A DNA stretch of 64,000 bases. Origin: Dipteris shenzhenensis (lineage: Eukaryota; Polypodiophyta; Polypodiopsida; Gleicheniales). Positions 23,521 to 35,800 of this stretch are shown in pieces. The translations under genes were made by a program, and so were the position numbers. The notes beneath the pieces were generated by a model. It ran no database searches. It saw nothing but the letters and a program-made list of their open reading frames with translations, and was not told the DNA's origin. Location of the stretch: assembly GCA_047967505.1 (NCBI GenBank), contig CM106539.1. One strand, 5' to 3'. How positions within the stretch are numbered: the stretch's first letter is position 1; every line of letters starts with the position of its first letter.

Positions 23521-24925
23521 TGTGGTATCAGAGCCTCCCTTCCTACCTTCCCCTTCTTCTTGCTCTATCTAGAGGATGAGAGACGCCCGTAAATGGAAGC
23601 TCCCCTCTCCTCTAAGGTAGAGCCTCCCCTCCCTTAGCCTCGCCATGGTTCCTCGCCATCAAGTACTCTAGTGTCTTAGTGATTGCTCTTGGTCCTCATT
23701 TGTGAGTTCAGCTCACTCTCGTATTAGTTCGTGGTTCTCCCTTAGCATTGGGGGACATTCCTTGTCAGTTGGTCGCCAAAAACTTGTTTTGGAGCAGTCC
23801 AGCAAGTGTTGTTTGACCTTTTGAGGTCCGATTTTGACGTTTTTTGACAATTTGGCACTACCCAAACATCAACAACCCTATTCCGCACCATTTCGAGAAA
23901 AAAAAAATATTTTTTGGTCCGTACAGCTGTACGGGCATCCGGACGTCCATACCGACCTCTGCAGCGAATGCGCGACAGTGCCAGGAGTCCGTACAACTTG
24001 TCAAAAGGCGATTCCAAGCAGTTTTAGGCTACTTTTTGGCATTTTTTGCTCAGATTTGGACTCTCGTGACCTCCACTAGTGATTTGAGCTTCCCGAGCTT
24101 ACCCACAAAAGTCATTTCGACTGTACCGACACTCTGGTACATTGACTTGAGGCTTTCAACCTCAGGGACTACTCTTTTCACACCTCGCTATCTCTACTAC
24201 TCATTGCCTCTTCTGCACATTCGGTGACTCTCCGATCAACACATTGAGAGTCACGACGTGATCTCCCTTGGTAGCTGCTTTTATGGCCTTCATTGACACA
24301 TCGTCCGAGGGCATCCTCGCTGGTTCTTCACCGACATACCTCTTTGCATTAGGATGTGCACACTCTTGTGTGATAACTACTTCGGACTCATGGGTTCTCT
24401 GCCCTTTCTATGCATAAAATGAATGAAATCTTTTATATCTTTTATATATGTTTGAGTTAAAGGTTCTCTGCGTTGAGTAGTCCCTCTAAAAAGAATGTTT
24501 GAAGAGTTAATAAAGGTCCTCTGCCTTGGATTGTCCTCCTAAAATGATGTATTTCTTTTATGGTGGGTGACTCCATATTTCTAGTTAGTCCCTGGAGTCA
24601 AAAGGGGGATGTACTGTGGGAGCCATGTATTGGCATTGATAGGGTCTAGTTATCAGGCCTAGCATATGAGTTCCAGGATGTTGGTGCATTGGTCTCCTAG
24701 ACCTCTGAGTTGATCATGCATCCATGCATGATGAGCCTGTGAGCCATGCTAGATGAGCTTTCTATCTTATGCTCACTAGCCTCTGAGCCATGCTCACTTG
24801 CCTCTGAGATTGTGTGGGAGCCATGTCTAGTTCTAGACCAGCATGCACACTTTTGATGACCGTCATTGTCATGTTCTATTCTTGGTTCCATTCCAGTAGT
24901 CTCTCACCTTGCCTTCACGGGGGGG

Positions 24926-25271
24926 TGTTGGAATATGAAGCCAAAGTGAGTCAAAAATGTGTGTTCTAGTGTGTTCTAGTGTGAGTTCTAGTCTAGTGTG
25001 TCCTATGGATGCCACGTGTCATATTGGGAGTTATCCCATATGCATAGGTGTTCATATGTGTGTGTGTGTGCTCTTATATAAGATTTGTACTTGTCTAGTG
25101 TCAAATTAATCAAGTATCAAGCTACAAGCTCTTTGGTCTACATGTGAGTACTCTCATTTTTGTTCATTACTCTAGTCATTTCATTTCCAATTCATTATGT
25201 CTCCTTTTGAGTATCACTTCCTCTCTCCCAGCCTACCCTCTCTCTCTCCCTCTTTCCACCATGTTCCTTCA
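24926..25271 (+). repeat. 3' LTR of the 23176-25271 element
   Basis: 346 bp, about ten substitutions and two small indels from the 5' LTR. Directly preceded by the polypurine tract and followed by the gagct target duplicate. Confidence 0.9.
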
Positions 25272-25565
25272 GAGCTTTCTTAGATAAAGGTTGCTCATCT
25301 AAAGAATTTTTTAAAAGTTTACATTTTGTACTTGTCTAGTGTCGAATCAATCAAGTATCACGCTACAAGCTCTTTGGTCTACATGTGAGTACTCTCATTT
25401 TTGTTCATTGCTCTAGTCTTCATTTCCATTTCATTATGTCTCCTTTTGACTATCACTTCCTCTCTCCCTAGCCTACCCTCTCTCTCTCCCTCTTTCCACC
25501 ATGTTCCTTTAGAGCTTTCTTAGATAAAGGTTGCTCATCTAAAGAATTTTTTAAAAGTTTACATT
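25084..25565. repeat. 241-bp tandem duplication spanning LTR end and LINE flank
   Basis: Copy 1 (25084-25324) holds the last ~188 bp of the 3' LTR plus 53 bp of LINE-A flank (gagctttcttagataaagg...). Copy 2 (25325-25565) repeats both parts in the same order. The join between the copies is at a shared tttgtacttg word. Copy 2 agrees with the 5' LTR, not the 3' LTR, at several diagnostic bases (caatcaag, cattgctct, ccatttc). Confidence 0.9.
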
Positions 25566-25574
25566 TGAAGAGGC

Positions 25575-27905
25575 AATCTTCAAATATTTGCCATACTCTT
25601 ATGCCTGATGGGGTTTGGACTGCTTCCAGAGGACAACTTGCTGCAGCATGTGTTGCTCATTTCTCCTAACAGTTTGGTATGGTAGATCTCCCTTCACAAG
25701 AGGTTCTTTTAGCAAGGGCTGAGCTCCTTCGTTATGTCTCTCCTATTGTTACTTCTGCACAGGCTATAGAACTGGAAGAGCCTTTTACTGAAACGGAGCT
25801 ATTATAACTGCATTAAAATCATGTGGCAGATGGAAATCTCTAGGATGGGATGGTCTCATAGTTGAGGTCTTCCTTGCATACTGGGATATTCTTAAGCTGC
25901 CTATGTTATGCATGATCAATTCTGCTTAGAAAGATCAGCATTTGCCCGATTCATGGAAACAAGGAATTGTAAAATTAATTCCTAAAAAGCAGATATGTGA
26001 ATCTCTGGTTGATTGGCGGCCCATCACTCTTACACCTGTTATATACAAGATCATCACTAAAATGGTGGTTGATCGCATCAAAGAGTATCTGCATATGATG
26101 GTCGCTCATCCTGCACAATATGGCTTTGTTCCTCGACGGCACATCACAGACAATATTGCCAATGCATATGTTGGCACAGAATATGCCAAATATACTAAGT
26201 ACGATGCTTTATTATTGTAGGTTGATATTGCTAAAGCTTTTGACACAATCCAATGGGATTTTATAGTCCAAACTATGCGAACATTGGGTTTTGGTCAAAA
26301 ATTGCAGCATCTTATCTGCTGGCTTTATAGTGATAGTAAGGCTGCTTGCATATTGTCTGGAGATCTTTCTGAAGTGTTCGGTTCGTCAAGGCTATCCACT
26401 TAGTGCATTACTTTATGCCATTGCCACACATCCCATGCTGCAATATATGGATCATTTGGTGGCTATAGACATGCTTCATGGATTGGAGATTTCGGAGAGT
26501 GATACTATGATTGCTCAGGCCTATGCTGATGATTCCTTTTTCACTCCTCGGAATACTGAGCAAGATCTTCCATCTTTGATGTGCTCTATCTCTTTATGGT
26601 TTGGTTGTTGGTCTTCATATCAATTTCGAAAATCTAAGCTCTTACCTCTGCAGTCAAAATAATGGCATTCTCTTTTATGGCCTGGTGAAATTGTCCAACC
26701 TACTCAGCTGGTTTGTCATGTTGGTTATCCTCTTGGTTGGATGATTACTCGTCGCCAGCAATCGGATTGGGTTCTTGAAAAGCTAAAGAAAAACTTGAAT
26801 ATGGGAAACTTGCTACTTGGTCATTGCATGTTAGGCTCCGGATTGTTCAATCCAATGTAATGGCATACATCCAGTTCTATTTGCCTTTGATCATGTTCAA
26901 CAAAGGGGATCTGACAATTTTCATGTCTATGGTTATGGAAACATTCTGGCACTCCAAACATGGCAAGAAAAGCTTGCATTTGCTTTCGATGCATCATCTC
27001 TACTCATCTAAGATGCATGGAGGTATGAATATTCTTAGCCTTCATATACATAATCTTGCTCACAAAGGCACCATGATGCTACAATTTATGCAGGGTTCTC
27101 AGCCATGGGCTGCCATGATGCGTCATTTGCTTTCAGATTATCACCCTTGCCTTTGGATATTGCCAACCCACTCCCTAGGACTTCATTTTGGGTTCTATTG
27201 ATGGAAAGATCAAAGGTTGTCCACTCGTTTCCAATATGTTGATGGATTGGAAACATATTCTTCCACACTTAGAATGGCATGGTAGGGATGCTTTACAGGG
27301 TAATTCTTTATGGGTTGAAAGCATCCATTGGTCTAGAGTCTTCTCCCCTCCGCTAGCTTTGCAAGTGCCTTGACTTTCTTATTTTTTGAGTCTCAAGGGG
27401 ATCCACTCCATTGCAGATGTGATTCATGATGAAGGGATCCCTCATTCTTTTCCTTTGGCTTCTACAAAATATAGCCTCCGCATGCATTATCGTCGGGTAT
27501 TGCGTCACATTATCTACATCCAATTCCTTCTTTGGAGATAGAAGACCGACTGCAAGACTGAACTCTTCATTTTCCAAGGTCAACATGCCGTCCTTTGAGA
27601 CTACCTCATATTACAATTTCTTCGCTTACAAAGTTATTTTACCCTTACCTTGGGTTTCGCAACGGGCCAATAATCTTTGGCATATCAATCATCCTATAAA
27701 GTGGTGGCAACGTAGATTACATGGGATTTGAAAATCGAAACTTCCTCTTTGACAATAGGTATTTTTGTGGAGAGTTTTATGGGAGTTTTTCCATCTGGGC
27801 AAGTTTTGGCACACAAATATATTGCACTGACTATTTAGCGCAAATGCTTAGCTCCGCACGAGACAATACCTCACCTTCTTTGGCACTGCTCTCATACACG
27901 TGATT
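25575..27905 (+). pseudogene. LINE-A reverse transcriptase to zf-RVT remnant
   Basis: The frame from 25942 reads DSWKQGIVKLIPKK, DWRPITLTPVIYKI and QYGFVPRRHITDNI, followed past a stop by VDIAKAFDTIQWDFI. The frame from 26291 has VRQGYPLSALLYAI and the catalytic AYADDSFF. The thumb region follows at 26824-27201 (GGMNILSLHIHNLA). The C-terminal zinc-binding zf-RVT region ends near 27905 with KCLAPHETIPHLLWHCSHT, a C..H..H..C pattern. The enzyme primes cDNA on nicked target DNA. At least six frame breaks and stops make it non-functional. Confidence 0.85.
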
Positions 27906-27914
27906 TCCTAGGAT

Positions 27915-27917
<3 letters not shown>

Positions 27918-27975
<58 letters not shown>
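27918..27975. repeat. (GA)n microsatellite
   Basis: 29 uninterrupted GA units directly after the LINE-A coding remnant, followed by a G-rich stretch near 28035-28055. Confidence 0.95.
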
Positions 27976-27981
<6 letters not shown>

Positions 27982-28539
27982 GATATGGGTGTATTAAAGT
28001 CCCTTCAAAAGAGGGAGGGAGGAGGAAAAGAGGGCGGGGGGGGTGGGGGAGGGGTTTAATTTGTCCCCTATTTTTCATGTATGATGAAATCCGAGGAACA
28101 CTCCTGAATTGTAAATCTGCATAATCATACTAAGCATCGACAGTGCTTTGGCTAATGAAAACGAGATTTACAACTTGCCAATACAAGTGTATTTTATTTA
28201 AACTCGAATTCTCATTCAAACCATCTTAACGAGTCTTTAAAGTATCCTTTCAAATTCCAAGATGAATATGTCCAAAATCATCTTTTACTGATTACTGATT
28301 TAAAACTTGCGAGTGATTGTGAAACATTCTAGAATTTTTGGACTCCCAAGGAAAAGAATTATCAAGCTGGATAAGCTATTTGCTGAAAGAAGATATTCTG
28401 CAACAGCGGATTCCCTTTGCTGTAGATAATTGGCTGCTTAACCATAAGAAGTGACCTCATGATTGCGTGAACACAATATTCCATGCAGATGACAAAGAAA
28501 ATACACCACTCTATCAAAACACATCATGCCGATGAATTG

Positions 28540-29110
28540 ACTGCTTTATTTCATAAAGCCCCGTCTGGGCACAAATCATGTATAAATTGAGCATTGACAT
28601 GTCAATAAGTCGTGAGATTATTCGCTTGTGACACTATCTTCTTCTCGACAAAAAAAGTACAAGTGAAGGCAGAAAAATCAAGATGGGAAAAAGCAAGCCT
28701 ACCACAGCTCCTCATTATTTACCCCAAACAAAGGCCCTTCTAATGTAGAAAGCTGAACAAGATATTGTTCATTGTACAAGCACTAATGCCTCACCCGGAA
28801 CAACTCGTGTTAAAAGGTTTCTGGAAAATTTCAATACAGAAATCAACAAAATCCTCATAGCAATCCCACTTCACCCTCTAAGTAAAAGCAAGAATCTCCA
28901 TTACATTCCAGACCAGTCCTCCTGAGAACAGCTTTATGGCCAGTGAAAGCAAGCTCCAAAACACTGGTTTCCATTCAAGCAAGCTCCAAAACGCTGGTTT
29001 CCATTCAAACCAGTCTCCCATGTGAGCCAGTGCATCAATACTTCAAAGCTGCTACGATCCACACTCAGAAAGATGTCCACTTGAAGAAACCCCCAAATCT
29101 CAGTCATTGG
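28540..29110 (-). other. Probable 3' UTR of the TOM1/THH1-like gene
   Basis: This lies immediately downstream of the TAG stop of the terminal exon. An AATAAA on the minus strand at 28545-28550 is a candidate polyadenylation signal, giving a ~570-base 3' UTR. A 33-bp unit (gcaagctccaaaacRctggtttccattcaa) is repeated in tandem near 28948-29010. The UTR end is inference from the signal alone. Confidence 0.5.
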
Positions 29111-29877
29111 CTAACGGATAGAATGATACGTAGCCGACAACCGCTTGGGGGGGAGCTTGCGCAGGATAAAAAGAACTAGTGCAGATGGCAGAACCTCCAC
29201 AAGCTGTCCAAAAAGAAGAAAGCCACTTAATAAAAGCATTGCAATAGAAATACTTCTGTACAAAAGATATTACAAGAGATGAGGCAAAGAAATTTAAAAA
29301 ACAGACACAAAATTTCCCTCACCAGATCCCTTATCTTTTACTCAAACAAACAGCTAAACACTCCTAGTTTGAGAATTACAATAAAACTAAGCTTAACCTT
29401 GAAGAAAGCACTGGATAGAAATATTCGCTCATTACCTGCACAGACTTTCAAGCAGAAGTCTTGCAACTCATCCATTCCAAATAACACACATGCAACCCAT
29501 GTATATGCACACTAAAGCATTATGTGATCCCTTACATAGACATCCTTACCATGTAATATATCAAATTCAAAATAGGATGATTCAACACATCCAAATCTGC
29601 ATCTTCATCAAATGCTGATAATGCCACCTGAAAGTTGTTTACAAAACTATCGAAGTCACTCTAAAATCAAGCAAGTTGGAATCAGCACAAACGCTTTGAA
29701 ATTAGCACAGAACTTAGCTACACTCTATAACCCCAATTACATTGATATGTACACAAATTTTGCAATATCTGCATCTACAAAATTACAGGACTTCATGCAT
29801 CGATTTACTATTGAGAACCTTACCACAATCGTTCTAATAGTGAAGCATGTAAAACATATGGCCGTGACAAATCCAAC
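29111..29877 (-). other. TOM1-like: Three terminal exons of the TOM1/THH1-like gene
   Basis: Exon 29877-29824 (54 nt, acceptor ttgcag, donor GTAAGG) starts in phase 0 with VGFVTAICF. This is exactly what should follow the exon ending KKLRE at 56327. Exon 29627-29550 (78 nt, acceptor tttcag, donor GTAAGG) encodes VALSAFDEDADLD through LIYYM. Exon 29203-29111 (93 nt, acceptor ttggacag) encodes LVEVLPSALVLF through the C-terminal SIR and TAG. No stops or frame breaks occur, so the gene appears intact here. Confidence 0.9.
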
Positions 29878-32800
29878 CTGCAAGTCAAAGCCAATGATGT
29901 TAAACAAACTGTAAGTTATCAAAGCACAAGCAAAAAATTACCTGCACTGAAGCTTCCAGATAACAAACATCTAAGCAAACAAGGCAAAGACATTGAGCTC
30001 AATGAATGTTGTTACTTTCGCCCTCCTAGAGAATAAAAAGCTAATCACCAGTGCTTCAAAAGCTGGGTGCAATTGCTAGAGCCTTTCTTCAAGGACTTAT
30101 GATGTCCTATGCGTTCTTGCACTACTATGCATAGGCTTGGTATGATGAATTCCAGTGGAACCACTGCTTCTAGTCTATATACCAATTGGAAAGGTGTAAA
30201 TCTTGTACTGACCTTGAGTGTGGTTTGATATGCCCATAAGATTGCATTTATATTTTCTACCCAATCAAATTGCTTTGGTTCCACTATTTTGGTGAGGACA
30301 ATGCATAGTCTTTTGTTGGTGGACTTTGCTTGTCCATTACCCTGGGCATAATAGGCTATGCTTTTTCTATGGATAACCATAAAGTCAGTCAAAATTTCCT
30401 TGATTACCTCATTGATAAAATGTGTGCATTTGTGCCTTTATCTAACATAGCATCCATTTATACAAAGTCTTCGTACTGAGTTTCTATCGGCACTCCGGAG
30501 GTAAAGGGCAGACTCAGCCATGACGAAGGAGCTAGCACTAAAGGAGAAGGCTAATCAAAAAGTAGTCCAAAATCTCTTCATTCAAGCTACAACTGCTTGT
30601 GAAGCATAGTTACCAGCCGAAACAGAAACGAAAGAAACAGAGTTTCCGGGCCCCGCCAAAACGGAAACGGAAGAAACGGCAATATGATACAATTTATGTA
30701 TAAAAATTTATTTTTTATACATAATATAATTATCAATAGAGTGCAAATCATACATAATACAATTATCTATACTTGAAGCTTCACCCTTCAAGCATCAATG
30801 CATCATTCATGCCTCTATGATTCTAAATTCTTGAATGATGCTTCAATAATCTGAAATCAACATGTATCATGAGTCATGAGTTTGGCATTACAAGAATCTG
30901 AAATTTAGAAGTTTGAAGTACTTTAAACTTAGCACACAAGTTGAAACTTGAAACTTGAAAGTATCCAATGTCCAAACTCCATAGATGATCATGATTCATG
31001 ATCCACAAATTTCATGATCATGACTCATGCATGCAAGACTCAAAATAAAAGCACCCATGGATGATATTAAAAAAAGCAGCAGGACTACTGATTATCTGCA
31101 TCATCCATGGACTCCTCGTCATCGTCATCGTCATCCTCTACGTCCTCAGATAAGCTTGAGGCATCTGTGTCACTGTCTGAAGAAGAATCATCAACATCAG
31201 GATCATCGGGTGCAACTGAAGTACTAGCACCATCTCCAGATGCTTGAGTGTATGATCGTGTGTGGTGTGCTGGTGCTGACAGCTCCTCATACAACATGGT
31301 GTATATGTCTAACTCCTCCCGTGGGATATCTGGTATGGCCTTCATCTTCTCCACGTCCACCTTGTCTACATTCACTTGGCCAGGTTCGGGGCAGCCGTTC
31401 GGGGCAGCCGGCGACGAACTCAAGGAGACGGAGGTTGCAATGACAAAACACCAACCGCTCCAATTGAGCCGTGCTCAATCTGTTCCTCTTCTTTGTGTGA
31501 AAGAGGGCCCAAGTGCTCCAGTTCCTCACCGGAACTGCAGTCCTGTGAGAGAACACGTATAGCAAGGCGTTTCTGCCATAAGCCAATTAAGCAGAGATAA
31601 GTATCAGGAACTTGATAACTTTAAACATATTTGTAGTAGATAAAGCTTCAAATTACTTAACGACTAAGCTCTAACTAGTGGCGTTGGAACTTGCCTCTTA
31701 GACTCTTATCAAAGTAGGAGTACAGTTGCCATATTTCTCCCACCAGGAGACAGGTTGCAACTGTCTCTCTCGGAGCCTAGCCGTAGGTCGACCAAAGGAG
31801 AGGCTGTGATTGCGGAACAATAGAAGTTCATCCTCCATTCTTCGTTGCATCTCCAAGTCACCACCCGTCCAATTTTGTAGATACTGTGGCATCCCCTCCT
31901 CCAACTCGTCATTCTCATATTGCTCTTGACTGCGCCAGAGCGGATGCAATACATGTGCCACCGCATGGATTGGGCGGTGGAACCAATTCCACCGCTTATT
32001 CCATATAGCACGGATGGACTCAACCCTAAATCATGCCCACAAGAAATTAGAATGCATTATGCATGCAAAATTCATAGACTATAGATAATAGTACATACAT
32101 AATATATATCTGAAAATTCTAGGCTTCATGATAACAAATTACAATTTAGTAACTGCAATAATTATACATATTACAAAAGTAAAAAGTCTTACTTATCAGG
32201 CGATAGGGAAGTGTTTCTGTTGAGGGCCTCTCCAATCTTGTCCATAAACTCGTACAAGAGCCCTAATGTGCTTCCCTCCATGTCCGTGATGCGAAGCACC
32301 GTGTAGATAGGATTAATCGAATTGATTAATGCCTCCGCCTGATTCCACCAAGACTCATCCATGATCATGCGAAAAAATTTGATAGACTTTTCTAAGCCTC
32401 TATCATCCCAATCTCCCCACTCCCGAGACACAACCGTGCGCAACAAGCCCTGGCACACTCGCACAAGCCTCTCCACCACTATGAACATGTAAGCAAACCT
32501 TGTGGCTGGAGGTTTCAATAGCTCAAGGTCACTGTAAGCCCGATAGATGCTAAAGACTTTGGGTCTCTTCGTGACAAACTTCACGATACTGCGGGCTGTG
32601 GAGAAGATGGCATCAATCCAAGGTATCTTCCCTAGGTCCTCAATCAAAAGATCAAGGCAATGTGAGGCACAGGGTGTCCACACAATCTTAGGGAACTCAT
32701 CTTCTAACATGGCACCCATTGACACACAATTGCTGCCAATATCTGTCACCACCTGCACCACATGCTCAACACCTATCTCCCTAATGGTTGCCCGTAAATG

Positions 32801-35800
32801 CTTCCAAATATACAACCCTGTAATCACTATACCTGCAGTGGAAGCGTCTATGGCTCTCAAGAACATGGTTCCCTTGCAAGAAGACACTAAAATATTGTAC
32901 ACATTCCTCTTGCGTGCATCTGACCATCCATCGCATAAGAGTGTGCATCCATATTTTTTCCAAGTCTCTTTCAAGGGCTTCATTTGGTCTCTTCTTAGCT
33001 CTCTTGTCCGCAAGGCCTCATATGTAGGCCCTTCCCATTCATACCCAATGCGGCTTACGGCTCTCATGGCCTTCCTCCATAGTGTAGTCTTCACCACATG
33101 AAAGGGTATTCCACACTGTATGAAGAGCTTTGTGAGCTCACTAGTGGCCTCCTTCACTGCTTGCTTTTGCAAGCGTGCTTAAATGCTAGACCTTTGCAGT
33201 GATCTCTTTTCCTGCACTAGCATCCACACTAATTGATCCATGTGGCAAGGGTGTTCTTGTAGCACTAGGACCCGCGCTCAATGTAGTTGATGCCCCTCTA
33301 CTTCTCTTTGCAGAACCCAATGTGCTGGCATCATCCAATGGCTCAGTGTTAGCAGCCTCTTCTTCATCTTGCAGCCCTTGTCCTCCACTTTTTGCAGCCA
33401 AGGCTGCCATACGCACACGCTTCCATTCTGTTAGGCCACCTTTCACTGGAGTAGGCACGAACTCACAAGGTCCTACATCCTTGCTGGGAACACCTGCTAG
33501 ATGGTCTTTCACCGGTGTGACAAACCCTGTTTTGCTTATGCCGCAATAATTGCATCTCCACTTCTTGGAGCCACCGCCTCCTTTATAACTATCCAAGAGG
33601 GAGACATGGACCCAATAAGCATCTCTCGGCATTGAGGAGGATGGAGAGGTGAGAAGGAGGATAGAGAGGTCACAAGTGAGAAAGGATGGAGAGGTAGAAG
33701 GAGGATGGAGAGCTCAGAGGTAAAAGAGGATGGAGAGGTGGAAGGAGCCTGGAGGATTAGAGGTAGAAGTGAAGGAGGATGGAGAGGTTATAGGTAAGAT
33801 TAAAGAGAGGATGGAGAGAAGAAGGACGGAGGGATGGAGAGCAGGCTGCCAAGCTGCAGCTTGCAGGATGGAGAAGATGGAGCAAAGGATGAAGAGGATG
33901 GAGAGAGAAGGATGGAGGTCCGAGGAAAACGGGATGGAGAGTCCAACAGCAAAGGATGGACGGATGGAGAGAGCTTAGAGAAGGTGGAGAGAGCAGCAAG
34001 GATGCACAGGAGGAGTGGAATGGGCGGGAGGCGGCGAAAGATGGAGCCAGGCGGCGAAATGACGACTTTTGGGATTTAGGGCAAATCAGGTTTTACGAAA
34101 CGACGTTTCTTCAAGAAACGCCGTTTTCGTTTCGCCGTTTTCGTTTCCAGCCACGAAACGGCCGTTTCGTGCAACTATGTTGTGAAGTCTAAACGACTTC
34201 ATTTTAGTCTCTCGCAAATGAGCATCTAAATGATGCCTTGCATGATAACATGGCTACAGAAGATCAAATAAATGGCTGCTGCTGCAAAACAAAGCTGGTT
34301 AATTGGGTAGCAAAATGCGGTTGTGCCTTGGCATCTTTTAACAAAAGAAATAAACCCTGTCTTATATCATTTGACCGTCAAATAAAAGCTAGTAGGGTAA
34401 TAGAAGTTGCTGTGTCCTAGCTACATGTCTTTTGGAATGGATCTCAAACCTCACATCCCCACATGATTACATATTGAAGCTTGTGATTCCCCTTAATGTC
34501 AGCCATCGTATAGACGTTGGTTTATATGCCTTCCTCCTACGACCGGCTCAGGCATCGGCCGCGAATCTTATGGAACCCTCTGGTACAGCTTATTGGCACT
34601 TTCCTTCAACGGCATGCAAACCAGTTGACCGTTTATTTGATCATAATCAAAGAGTTTTCATATGTGTTAATTATGGTCAAAGAGTTCTTTTAATGGTCAA
34701 AGAATTGACTACGGTCAAAGATACTTGACTCTAGTCAAGTAAACCTGACTTCGGTCGAGGAGACTTGGTTTATTACCAAGAGGGCTAACTGCAGTTAACC
34801 AGAGAACTACAAAGCTGACTACGATCAGAGAGTGTTGACTTCGGTCAACGAGACTTGGTTTATTGCCAAGAGAATTAACTAAGGTTAGCCAACATGTGCC
34901 AACTTCGGTTGGAGAGACTTGACTATAATTAAGGCGCCTTGATCCTTGGTCAAAGCCCCTTGATTATGATCAAGAGCGTTGACTTCGGTCAACCAAAGAA
35001 TAAATATATTTTTTTATATTTGTTATGTGTGCACATATGTTCAGTGGGGACGCCCACCGTGACTAGAATTAGTCCATAGTGTGTTATTTGCATGCAAAGC
35101 ACTAACAATTAATGGGTACCATGGTGGTGCGCTTTAATTAATTGTTGTAGGTACTAGGAAGAGTTATTTTTCCTAAGCGCAATGGAGCCTAACAAGAGTC
35201 TAGGAGGCGGTTCGCGTGACCAAGTGCTTCGAAGACTCCAGAGTTGCCCTTAGTGGCATGTAATTAGAAAAGTAATGTAGAAATTGACAAGTGGCTTGTT
35301 GCCAAGAAGGGAAGCCTTAGAGCTCATGTAATGATTCATTCACGTTTGGATTTTGTATGAACAGCTCCACATTGAACTATGTACTCAAAATTCTCTTTGC
35401 AAATAATAAAATCCTTTGAGGGGTCCAACCCAACTGTTGTCCTGGGTCCTAACTATTTGCAGAGTGAGGGAATGAGAGAGAGTTTGAGAGAGAGCAAAGT
35501 GAGCGCAGGAAATTGATGCTGGCGTCTGTCGTAGATTATATTGGTATTGGAGCCTTAGGATCTCCCTGCCTTCCATGGTGGGAGCGATCAAGGGGAAAGA
35601 ACCGAGAAAAGAATGATTCTTGCAATTACCTTGCAAGCACGTGTGCAAGACGGAAGGACAGCACGAGATGACAACCGGGTAGTTGACAAGTCGTGCCAAC
35701 GATTAAAAAGGGGAAAGATATGCAACCTTGAAGCTCCCGTCGACTGGCGCTAGTATAAGCGTTGACAGCTTAAAGGGTGATAGCCGGCACACGGGCGAAA

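Larger units (their letters stand above)
23176..25271 (+). mobile_element. Complete non-autonomous LTR retrotransposon (TRIM/LARD-like), no coding capacity
   Basis: The LTRs are 23176-23520 and 24926-25271. Both open TGTTGGAATATG and close TTCCTTCA, with roughly 97% identity by eye. The 5-bp target duplication is perfect: gagct at 23171-23175 and again at 25272-25276. The primer site TGGTATCAGAGCC begins at 23523 and the polypurine tract cacggggggg ends at 24925. The ~1.4-kb interior has no gag or pol frame. Its 3' part (gttgagtagtccctctaaaa, near 24475) matches the interior of the Gag-only element at 61574-63750, so both belong to one family mobilised by another element's enzymes. It inserted into LINE-A. 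Confidence 0.92.
22290..27905 (+). mobile_element. Decayed L1-type LINE (LINE-A), split by an LTR element
   Basis: ORF2 remnants occur in the canonical order endonuclease, reverse transcriptase, thumb and CCHC/zf-RVT, all on the plus strand. They are broken by many stops and frame changes. The endonuclease half (about 22340-23110) and the RT half (from about 25272) are separated by the complete LTR element at 23176-25271. No ORF1 could be recognised upstream. A (GA)n run begins 12 bp after the last coding match. Base composition is AT-rich, unlike the second LINE at 38745-46090, so the two are different families or very different ages. Confidence 0.85.
30605..34179 (-). mobile_element. hAT DNA transposon, copy A (near full length)
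   Basis: The ends are CATAGTTAC and, inverted, CATAGTTGC. The 8-bp target duplication ttgtgaag is perfect at 30597-30604 and 34180-34187, the hAT signature. Subterminal sequence on both sides is crowded with GAAACG words, likely transposase binding sites. The element carries a minus-strand transposase gene with BED finger, DUF659/catalytic core and C-terminal dimerisation domain. A purine-rich minisatellite follows the start of the gene on its 5' side. Copy B at 37631-46412 has the same ends. Confidence 0.93.

Noticed and set aside
33730-33999. Met/Glu/Arg-rich and Ser/Leu-rich open frames on both strands
   Set aside because: They come from the purine-rich minisatellite of the hAT element; the mirrored frames in copy B (37730-38060) arise the same way.
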